Part shown: piece after piece, positions 1 through 5,323 of the stretch
Layout: each line of letters begins with the position of its first letter
Position numbering within the stretch: the stretch's first letter is position 1
NCBI GenBank assembly: GCA_023427925.1
Contig: JAEYZS010000105.1
Span: 1-5,323 of the forward strand
Direction of reading: 5' to 3'
Origin: Pseudomonadota bacterium
Lineage (GTDB): Bacteria > Bdellovibrionota > Bdellovibrionia > Bdellovibrionales > JAEYZS01
Length of the DNA stretch: 5,323 nucleotides
Notes under the pieces: model-generated
What the model saw: the letters and a program-made list of their open reading frames with translations, nothing else
Told to the model about the DNA's origin: nothing
The model's database searches: none
Program-made: the position numbers and the translations under genes

Positions 1-559
1 GTTAAAGAACTCTGTGAGCAAGAGTGACAGTGAGCTTGTTGTTATTTATCAACAAGGTGTCGGTCCAATTAAAAAACCCCATCCGGATTTTCCACGTATT
101 CCCAAGCTCTATCCACAGGCAACAGCTGGAGCCAAAGCAGAGATCGTAGTTACGGCAAACAACATTAAAAAAACTTCGGCTGCTACTCGTGAGGTTTATG
201 ATATCGCTGAAGTTGCTACAAAAACTCTAAGTGACCAATACTCAGCTCTGATTGCAAAGCGAGCAGCGGGAATTGCGGCAAAGTATGTTGCGGCAAATGA
301 GTTAAGTAAAAAGAATGAACTTTTGGGGGCCGTTGCTTGGATCGGAATGAATATTGCGGATCAAGCAGATCTTAGACAATGGTCGACTTTACCTGGGGCA
401 TTTCAGGTTGCTCGAATTAAACTCGCACCTGGAGAATACAATCTCAATATTCAGAGTCTTGATTACAAAGGTAATGCGTTGCCAGAAAAATTAGAAAACA
501 AAAAAATCATCATTCGTCCGAATCAAAAAACTTTTGTGACATGGAGGTCATACAACTAG
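1..559 (+). CDS. C-terminal part of a COG3014-like envelope protein of unknown function (5' partial)
   Basis: The frame is open from base 2 to the TAG at 557-559, giving 185 visible residues. There is no ribosome binding site before the only early start candidate (GTG at 14), and the protein is already inside a domain there, so the true start lies left of the window. The visible part reads as a strand-rich segment (ELVVIYQQGVGPIKK), then an Ala-rich helical stretch, then the motif ADQADLRQWSTLP at about residues 118-130. It ends in a beta region with ARIKLAPGEYNL. In my recollection this order (a 'GxGPxK' strand, an AxQADLRxWxTLP motif, then an xPxGEY strand) is typical of the C-terminal half of COG3014 proteins. 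Those are uncharacterised, probably exported, and often have an N-terminal helical-repeat half. Function is unknown. The next gene starts 51 bases downstream with its own candidate promoter, so co-transcription is not required. Confidence 0.72.
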   Translation, partial: LKNSVSKSDSELVVIYQQGVGPIKKPHPDFPRIPKLYPQATAGAKAEIVVTANNIKKTSAATREVYDIAEVATKTLSDQYSALIAKRAAGIAAKYVAANELSKKNELLGAVAWIGMNIADQADLRQWSTLPGAFQVARIKLAPGEYNLNIQSLDYKGNALPEKLENKKIIIRPNQKTFVTWRSYN

Positions 560-566
560 TTTTTTG
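524..566 (+). terminator. Candidate intrinsic terminator overlapping the stop codon of the first gene
   Basis: An A-tract arm at 524-532 (CAAAAAACT) is perfectly complementary to 558-566 (AGTTTTTTG). Inside it, 534-540 pairs with 547-555 with a two-base bulge (TTGTGAC against GTCATACAA), leaving the loop ATGGAG at 541-546. The result is a hairpin flanked by an A-tract and a six-T tract, the form expected of an intrinsic terminator that could also work in the opposite direction. The stem is AT-rich and the left half lies in coding sequence, so strength is uncertain. The pairing was found by eye and not folded by program. Confidence 0.42.
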
Positions 567-575
567 GGTTAAGCC

Positions 576-603
576 TTGGAATTCTCGCAAAAACAACTAT
601 ACT
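576..603 (+). promoter_or_regulatory. Candidate sigma70-type promoter of the transglycosylase gene, placing the transcript start at the ATG
   Basis: A -35-like TTGGAA (576-581, 4 of 6 to consensus) and a -10-like TATACT (598-603, 5 of 6) are separated by 16 bases. Transcription would be expected to start about 6-8 bases past the -10, at about 609-611, and the ATG is at 611. No purine-rich Shine-Dalgarno sequence lies between the -10 and the ATG. If the promoter is real, the message is leaderless or nearly so. Confidence 0.42.
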
Positions 604-610
604 GTTAATC

Positions 611-2761
611 ATGCGCACGCTCCAAGTTTCTACAACAACAATACTGATCTCGCTCATGGTGCTTGTAATCTCGTGCAGCTCTTCGGAAGCGTCAAAAAAG
701 AAATCCGAAGTTCCCAGTCAAGCCTTTGAGCAGGACAAAAAATGGGTCGAAGGATTTAAGAAAGCATCGCGAGCTTGCAAATCATTTAAAGAATTCCTTA
801 AGAGTGAATTTCCTACTAATGAAATTAAACTGGTTGCAGAACTTCGATACACGCAAAAATGTGACACCAAGCAATTCACATTAAAAAATCATAAATCCGA
901 ATGGTTAAAAAATGATGCGATTTTAACGGGGCTAAGAGGTGCGAGCACTCCGGCTTTATTTTCCCAGTATTATGAAGCCTTTTTAAATCTCGATATTCGC
1001 TCTCGAAGCACGCTCGAATATTTAGAAAGAACAACGCTTTTCAAAAAAAATATCAGAAAAGTAAATCAAAAAACACAAGCAGATGTTTTCGATAAGATGC
1101 TCAATATGTTTCCGGCATTTTATGTAGATTATAAAAGGGCAGTACCGGAAAATAAGCGGTTCGAAGCAGCGTATGGGCTTCGTATGCAAAGAAAATTTGC
1201 TCAGAGCAGACGTCTCTATAACCAAATTATCGCTTCTTCTAAGAAAAAACTCGATCAAGCAAAATCCACAAGGGCAAAAAAAAATGAGTTAGAAACTCTT
1301 TTTAAGGCCTATGAATACACGCGTACTACTTATAGAGTTGAAGAAAACAAACTAAAAGGGATCGAAGAGTATAAGAAGGCTGTAGACTTTTTTGAAAAAT
1401 ACTTGCTTAAAAATCCAAAGAAAGATTTTGCAAAGTATTACACTGACACTGCAGTTCAATTGGCTCGTGATATTTGGACAGAAGGAAAAGTTACTCAAGC
1501 AAGGCAACTCCTCCAAGATGTAATCAAGAAAGCGCCAAAGGCAGCATCGCTTGATCAGGTTTACTGGGTCTTGGGACGAATGGATCAAGAAAAAAAGGAC
1601 TACGCTTCGGCGATCGAATTCTTCGAAAAGGCTTTGAAGGAAGATCCAGATAAGGAATTTAGGCTAAAGCTTCTTTGGTTGGTAGCATGGAATGCAAAGA
1701 AGAATGGTCAGGTAGAAAAGGCCATCGATGATCTTGAGACTCTTGAGAGCAAGAGTAAGGGATCGCAGTACGAGAGCTATTATTATAAGAGTCTATTTTG
1801 GCAGGCTATGCTTTATAGAGAGCTCAAAAAAGAAGATAAGGCAAAAAAGATTTTAGAGAAAATTTCAGAAGATAATTTTTTTGGTTATTATGGCAGATTA
1901 GCTACGCTCGAAATAAATCCGACTGTTTTTGAAAAACAGTTGGTATCGGAGTACCAGCCAGAAAGCGGAGACGCTGTTGATATTAATAATGAAAGAACAA
2001 TTAGAATTTTGCTTGAGATGGATGAGTCTCAAATTCTTTCAGAGTATCTAAGCCATCTTTGGAGGAACATTGGTAAGTCGTCTCGAAAAAAAATGTCGAC
2101 ACGTCTAAAGTTTTTATTCTGGGCCAGTGAGACTGGCTTGCTAAAAGAAAATCAACAGTTTATTGAAATATTTGATATGGATTCAAAGATTGAGCTTTTT
2201 GAAAAAGCTCCGTCGTTCTTCTACCCTCAACCTTACCTAAATACAGTTTCGAGTTTTGGTAATAAGTTTAAGGTTCCCCGTGAGTTGGTTTATTCTATTA
2301 TGAGGCAAGAATCACTATTTGATAGAAAGGCTCGTTCGCCAGCGGACGCATTCGGACTTCTTCAGCTTCTTCCGCGAGTTGCTTCAAAGCACATGGAGGA
2401 GACAGGAGTTCAGTTCTCACGACCTGACGAGCTGTACGATCCACAAGTGATATTGCCGCTTGGAATAGCCCATTTGCGACAACTGTTAAATCTTTTTAAC
2501 GGCTCGATGTTCTTAACGGCTGCGAGTTATAACGCAGGTGTAAACCCGGTTCGAGGGTGGCTCAAGTCGCGTTATAATAATAACTCCTACGAGTTTATTG
2601 AGGACATCCCTTACCTTGAAACTGAACATTACGTAAAGCTTGTTTTCAGAAACTTGTCCTTTTACGTACAATTTAATAAAGACGTCACGGGTAACTCTAG
2701 AATAGATCTCTTAAAGAGCTATTTTGAAGTTAAATCTTCTGCACAATCGAAGCCAAATTGA
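611..2761 (+). CDS. slt: Slt70-type lytic murein transglycosylase, lipoprotein form with TPR-like body
   Basis: Predicted to cleave the MurNAc-GlcNAc bond of peptidoglycan non-hydrolytically, leaving 1,6-anhydroMurNAc ends, in the periplasm. Residues 1-21 are a lipoprotein signal (MRT, hydrophobic ILISLMVLVIS), with lipobox V-I-S-C and lipidated Cys22. Ser at +2 favours the outer membrane. Residues about 40-440 are Lys/Glu-rich helices with TPR-like units (clearest near 317-347, 354-383 and 393-420), ending in FGYYGRLA (424-431), a motif seen at the end of the Slt70 superhelical domain. The SLT domain spans about 545-690: MRQES with catalytic Glu567, FGLLQLLP (581-588), AASYNAG (637-643) and the EDIPYLETEHYVKLV region (664-678). 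E. coli Slt70 is about 645 residues and soluble, so this 716-residue protein is longer and membrane-anchored. The start at 611 is chosen because it alone gives a full signal peptide; it has no Shine-Dalgarno sequence. Family assignment is firm; physiological role is inferred. Confidence 0.93.
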   Translation: MRTLQVSTTTILISLMVLVISCSSSEASKKKSEVPSQAFEQDKKWVEGFKKASRACKSFKEFLKSEFPTNEIKLVAELRYTQKCDTKQFTLKNHKSEWLKNDAILTGLRGASTPALFSQYYEAFLNLDIRSRSTLEYLERTTLFKKNIRKVNQKTQADVFDKMLNMFPAFYVDYKRAVPENKRFEAAYGLRMQRKFAQSRRLYNQIIASSKKKLDQAKSTRAKKNELETLFKAYEYTRTTYRVEENKLKGIEEYKKAVDFFEKYLLKNPKKDFAKYYTDTAVQLARDIWTEGKVTQARQLLQDVIKKAPKAASLDQVYWVLGRMDQEKKDYASAIEFFEKALKEDPDKEFRLKLLWLVAWNAKKNGQVEKAIDDLETLESKSKGSQYESYYYKSLFWQAMLYRELKKEDKAKKILEKISEDNFFGYYGRLATLEINPTVFEKQLVSEYQPESGDAVDINNERTIRILLEMDESQILSEYLSHLWRNIGKSSRKKMSTRLKFLFWASETGLLKENQQFIEIFDMDSKIELFEKAPSFFYPQPYLNTVSSFGNKFKVPRELVYSIMRQESLFDRKARSPADAFGLLQLLPRVASKHMEETGVQFSRPDELYDPQVILPLGIAHLRQLLNLFNGSMFLTAASYNAGVNPVRGWLKSRYNNNSYEFIEDIPYLETEHYVKLVFRNLSFYVQFNKDVTGNSRIDLLKSYFEVKSSAQSKPN

Positions 2762-2804
2762 AGGACTATCAACTTGCATTAAATAGAAAGCTTCGATATT
2801 TTTT
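2746..2804 (+). terminator. Possible long-loop terminator after the transglycosylase gene
   Basis: A perfect 8-base inverted repeat, ATCGAAGC (2746-2753) and GCTTCGAT (2790-2797), is followed almost at once by six T residues (2799-2804). The left arm is inside the last codons of the upstream gene. The loop of 36 bases is much longer than in usual intrinsic terminators, so this may be weak or accidental. The T-run and the position between two genes support a terminator; the loop length argues against. Confidence 0.3.
2774..2802 (+). promoter_or_regulatory. Weak candidate promoter for the small membrane-protein gene
   Basis: TTGCAT (2774-2779) and TATTTT (2797-2802) are 17 bases apart, matching the sigma70 consensus at 3 and 4 of 6 positions. 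The spacing is right but the boxes are poor, and they overlap the possible terminator. The gene may instead be read from upstream. A transcript from here would have a leader of about 20 bases containing the ribosome binding site. Confidence 0.2.
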
Positions 2805-2820
2805 ATATCCATTAGCTTAA

Positions 2821-2826
2821 AGAGGA
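2821..2826 (+). promoter_or_regulatory. Ribosome binding site for the small membrane-protein gene
   Basis: AGAGGA lies three bases before the ATG at 2830. It fixes that start codon, and it is the only clear Shine-Dalgarno sequence in front of any of the three complete gene starts in the window. Confidence 0.65.
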
Positions 2827-2829
2827 CTT

Positions 2830-3222
2830 ATGAAGAAATTTATTTATATGTTGCTGTCTGTGTTGATTATGATTGGCGCAGGCTTTGTCTTTATAAAATA
2901 CTACAGTTACATTTTTTCTCTCGAAATTAAGGGAACGATTGCTAATGTCGAAAAGCCGGTGGCCCCGATGACCATCGTTGGCGGTAACAACTCAAATCCG
3001 GATCTGGCGGAGAGGCAACTTTTTTCATATGCTGTAGCTATTCAGTTAGATAATGGTGAGATCATAACAGCATCCTCAGAAGATCGTCAGTGGGCGGTGG
3101 CGGAAAAAGGTAAGTGCGTCGTTGCTAAATTCTACCCTTACCCGCCATGGGAGTTCGATAAGTCAGGCACATATTTCGGGGCAAGACTCTTGAGAATGTA
3201 CGACTGTCCAAAGCCACAGTAG
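2830..3222 (+). CDS. Small membrane-anchored protein of unknown function
   Basis: The 130-residue product is not assigned to a named family. Residues 1-3 are MKK and about 4-29 form one hydrophobic segment (IYMLLSVLIMIGAGFVFIKYY), which could be a membrane anchor or an uncleaved signal. No clear signal-peptidase site or lipobox is visible. The positive N-terminus suggests the rest faces the periplasm. Residues 31-130 look like a small beta-rich domain: KGTIANVEKP, then a Gly/Asn loop (GGNNSN, 51-56), strands FSYAVAIQLDNGEIITA (65-81), and an aromatic segment FYPYPPWEFDKSGTYFGARL (101-120). Cys96 and Cys126 are the only cysteines and could form a disulfide if exported. The start is supported by AGAGGA. 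The gene sits 68 bases after the transglycosylase and 65 before the antiporter, so linkage to either is uncertain. The layout (anchor plus compact domain with QLDNGE) loosely recalls DUF3592-type proteins, but I do not assert it. Confidence 0.8.
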   Translation: MKKFIYMLLSVLIMIGAGFVFIKYYSYIFSLEIKGTIANVEKPVAPMTIVGGNNSNPDLAERQLFSYAVAIQLDNGEIITASSEDRQWAVAEKGKCVVAKFYPYPPWEFDKSGTYFGARLLRMYDCPKPQ

Positions 3223-3252
3223 AAATATAATTCTGCAATCCCTCATAGCTTG

Positions 3253-3281
3253 TTGACCTACAAATATTATTTTCGTATCAC
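3253..3281 (+). promoter_or_regulatory. Candidate sigma70-type promoter of the antiporter gene, placing the transcript start at the ATG
   Basis: TTGACC (3253-3258, 5 of 6 to the -35 consensus) and TATCAC (3276-3281, 4 of 6 to the -10) are separated by exactly 17 bases. The predicted transcription start, about seven bases after the -10, falls on the ATG at 3288. The sequence between the -10 and the ATG (TTAATA) has no Shine-Dalgarno motif. Confidence 0.42.
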
Positions 3282-3287
3282 TTAATA

Positions 3288-5323
3288 ATGGTACATTTAC
3301 CTCCACTCATCAGAGATCTGGCATTGATTTTGAGCGCCGCTGGAATGACGGCGTTGATCTTTAAAAGATTAAAGCAACCCATCGTATTGGGATATATCAT
3401 TGCAGGTTTTCTTGTTGGCCCGCACTTGTCTATTTTTCCTACAATTTCGGATCTACCCAACGTTCAAATATGGGCAGAAGTGGGAGTGATCGTCCTTCTT
3501 TTTGGTCTTGGTCTTGAGTTCAGTTTTAAAAAGTTAGCAAAAGTAGGTGGGGCGGCCACTATTACAGCAGTCGTAGAAATTGTTGGGATGCTTGGAATAG
3601 GTTATCTCTTGGGTCAGTTTCTCGGCTGGAACACAATGGATAGTATATTCTTAGGAGCAATTCTCTCGGTTTCATCAACCACTATTATTATTAGAGCGTT
3701 TGATGAGCTGGGAGTTAAAAATCAAAAGTTTGCGGGCTTGGTATTTGGCGCTCTTATTGTTGAGGACTTAGCAACAATCTTGCTTTTGGTACTATTGACA
3801 ACTATATCCATTAGTCAGCAGGTTGAAGGAATGGAGATGGTAAGCTCGGTCTCAAAGCTCACCTTCTTTTTAGTCCTTTGGTTTTTATGCGGGATTTTTA
3901 TTATTCCATCGTTTTTAAGACGAATTCAAAAATTCATGTCTCAAGAAACCATGCTTATAGTATCTATTGCTCTTTGCCTCATTATGGTGTTTTTGGCCTC
4001 AGAAGCTGGGTTTTCGCCGGCATTGGGTGCATTTATTATGGGTTCCATATTGGCAGAGACCACTCTCGTTGAAAAGATCGAACATATCTTTCAGCCGGTA
4101 AAGGATCTCTTTGGAGCGATATTCTTTGTTTCTGTTGGAATGTTAATAGATCCCCAAATTCTTGTCGATTACGCGGGGCCTATCGCAATCGTCACAGTCG
4201 TTACAATCGTCGGAAAAGTGATTACCACTGGCGGCGGCGCATTTATTTCGGGTCAAACTCTTAAGCATTCCGTACAGACGGGTCTAAGTTTGACTCAAAT
4301 TGGTGAGTTTTCATTTATCATTGCAGCATTGGGTGTCAGCTTAAAGGCTACGAGTGAATTTCTCTATCCAATCACAGTAGCTGTCTCGGCGATTACAACA
4401 TTTACAACACCATATATGATCAAATATTCGATCCCGATTTATGAATTCATAAATAAGAAAATTCCAAAGCCTATCAATGATACCTTGTTGAAATACAGTG
4501 CCTCTGCTCAGAGTGTAGGATCTGTGAGTGATTGGAAAAAAGTCGTTCGATCGTTTGCGATTCATATTGGAACGAATTTTATTTTGATTGTAGGAGTGTT
4601 TTTGCTCTTCTCAAAATTCTTATCTAAAATTATTTATGAAAGAATTGATTCTGGTGGAACAGGGACTGTAATCAGCTTGATTTTAACACTGATCTGTACA
4701 GCTCCATTCCTGTGGGCTCTTGTTGGCAAAAAAGTAAAACATGGAATACATTCGAAGTTCTGGCAGAACAACAAACTTAGAATTCCAATAATTGCGCTTG
4801 AGACTCTCAGGTACGGCTTGGGATTAATACTTTTAATATTCTTATTTGCTCAGTACATCTCTACGGGTATTGCAATTGCAGTTCCTCTGGTGATCGTAAT
4901 TTCATTGTTCGTGTTCTTTTCAAATAGATTGCAGACATTCTATACAAGTCTTGAGCAAAGATTCCTAATGAACTTGAATGAAAAAGAAATAAAAGAAAAC
5001 AAAAAGAATCCAGTCATAGCACCATGGGATGCGCATATAGCTAAATACACGGTAGTTCCTCATGCAAGTTGTGTTGGACAAACATTATTGAAAATCGGTG
5101 TGCGCGAGAAATACGGAGTTACGATCGCCCTCATCGAACGTGGTGATCTAAAGATAAAAGCGCCTGACGGGAACGAAAGGCTTTACCCTGGCGATAAACT
5201 CTCGGTAATTGGAACTGATGATCAGCTGATTGCCTTTAAAGATTTAGTCGAGCCAAGTGTGAGCACGCTGCCTGAAGACAACGAGCTTTTTTTGTTGCAA
5301 CAAATTCAAGTTGACGGGGACTC
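3288..5323 (+). CDS. CPA2-family cation:proton antiporter with C-terminal TrkA-C (RCK-C) domain (3' partial)
   Basis: The frame is open from ATG 3288 to the window edge, giving 678 whole codons without a stop. The product should exchange Na+ or K+ for H+ across the inner membrane. Residues about 5-385 are a Na_H_exchanger domain: LKQPIVLGYIIAGFLVGP (28-45), VIVLLFGLGLEFS (67-79), LSVSSTTII (126-134), the ion-site pair E159-D160 in ALIVEDLAT, SPALGAFIMGSILAET (243-258), GAIFFVSVGMLIDP (276-289), K310, and SLTQIGEFSFIIA (334-346). About four further hydrophobic segments follow (about 420-445, 458-480, 502-522, 525-545). A TrkA-C/RCK-C regulatory domain comes next at about 587-655, with LREKYG-like VREKYG, ALIERGD and LYPGDKLSVIG. 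The final LFLLQQIQVDGD looks like the start of a second RCK-C unit. There is no TrkA-N nucleotide-binding domain before the RCK-C. An in-frame stop at 3246 and no better upstream start support ATG 3288. The transported ion cannot be read from sequence. Confidence 0.92.
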   Translation, partial: MVHLPPLIRDLALILSAAGMTALIFKRLKQPIVLGYIIAGFLVGPHLSIFPTISDLPNVQIWAEVGVIVLLFGLGLEFSFKKLAKVGGAATITAVVEIVGMLGIGYLLGQFLGWNTMDSIFLGAILSVSSTTIIIRAFDELGVKNQKFAGLVFGALIVEDLATILLLVLLTTISISQQVEGMEMVSSVSKLTFFLVLWFLCGIFIIPSFLRRIQKFMSQETMLIVSIALCLIMVFLASEAGFSPALGAFIMGSILAETTLVEKIEHIFQPVKDLFGAIFFVSVGMLIDPQILVDYAGPIAIVTVVTIVGKVITTGGGAFISGQTLKHSVQTGLSLTQIGEFSFIIAALGVSLKATSEFLYPITVAVSAITTFTTPYMIKYSIPIYEFINKKIPKPINDTLLKYSASAQSVGSVSDWKKVVRSFAIHIGTNFILIVGVFLLFSKFLSKIIYERIDSGGTGTVISLILTLICTAPFLWALVGKKVKHGIHSKFWQNNKLRIPIIALETLRYGLGLILLIFLFAQYISTGIAIAVPLVIVISLFVFFSNRLQTFYTSLEQRFLMNLNEKEIKENKKNPVIAPWDAHIAKYTVVPHASCVGQTLLKIGVREKYGVTIALIERGDLKIKAPDGNERLYPGDKLSVIGTDDQLIAFKDLVEPSVSTLPEDNELFLLQQIQVDGD

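Noticed and set aside
14..16. GTG as the start of the first gene
   Set aside because: The frame is open to the left edge, there is no ribosome binding site, and the protein would begin in the middle of a conserved domain.
541..729. A 62-codon + strand frame overlapping the start of the transglycosylase gene
   Set aside because: It overlaps both the end of the first gene and the lipoprotein signal of the next in another frame, and its product has no recognisable features.
1022..1588. Two reverse-strand frames of 78 codons inside the transglycosylase gene
   Set aside because: They are antisense shadows of a strongly supported gene, with Phe/Cys-rich products that reflect reverse-read Lys/Glu codons.
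3203..3220. Five-base hairpin ACTGT/ACAGT over the stop of the small gene, as a terminator
   Set aside because: The stem is short and AT-containing with an eight-base loop, and no T-run follows.
3265..3270. TATTAT as an alternative -10 for the antiporter
   Set aside because: It matches the -10 consensus at 5 of 6 positions, but it lies only six bases after TTGACC and has no other -35 at a workable distance.
3278..3460. Reverse-strand 60-codon frame over the antiporter start
   Set aside because: It is antisense to the conserved first helices of the antiporter and has no ribosome binding site or family resemblance.
3878..4072. A 64-codon + strand frame inside the antiporter
   Set aside because: It is an out-of-frame reading of conserved exchanger sequence; the in-frame reading gives clear CPA2 motifs.
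4341..4565. Reverse-strand 74-codon frame inside the antiporter
   Set aside because: It is antisense to the antiporter, with no start signals or recognisable product.

Overview
This AT-rich window (about 40% GC by eye) carries four protein-coding genes, all on the + strand. Three short intergenic gaps of roughly 50-70 bases separate them. There are no RNA genes, mobile elements or CRISPR arrays, and no stretch of 300 bases lacks a gene. The content points to a Gram-negative bacterium: an outer-membrane-type lipoprotein transglycosylase, a COG3014-like protein and a CPA2 antiporter. The Lys/AAA-rich coding style and the gene set would fit Bdellovibrionota or another former deltaproteobacterial lineage. 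That placement is inference from family resemblance, not from a marker gene.

Layout. (1) Bases 1-559 hold the 3' end of a gene whose start lies outside the window. It resembles the C-terminal part of COG3014-type envelope proteins of unknown function, and a hairpin with A- and T-tract arms sits over its stop codon. (2) Bases 611-2761 encode a 716-residue Slt70-type lytic transglycosylase, made as a lipoprotein, with a long helical/TPR-like body and a C-terminal SLT catalytic domain. (3) Bases 2830-3222 encode a 130-residue single-pass membrane-anchored protein of unknown function. (4) Bases 3288-5323 are one open frame that runs off the right edge. It encodes a CPA2 (KefB/NapA-like) cation:proton antiporter with about four extra membrane segments and a cytoplasmic TrkA-C/RCK-C domain. 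This frame is the largest easily missed feature, because no stop codon closes it inside the window.

The genes do not form an obvious pathway. The first three look like cell-envelope functions, and the fourth is an ion/pH homeostasis transporter. The most unusual signal is regulatory. The transglycosylase and the antiporter both lack a Shine-Dalgarno sequence, and each has a sigma70-like -35/-10 pair placed so that transcription would begin at or next to the ATG. Both could therefore be leaderless messages. The small membrane-protein gene between them has a normal AGAGGA ribosome binding site. I see no convincing new multi-gene system here.
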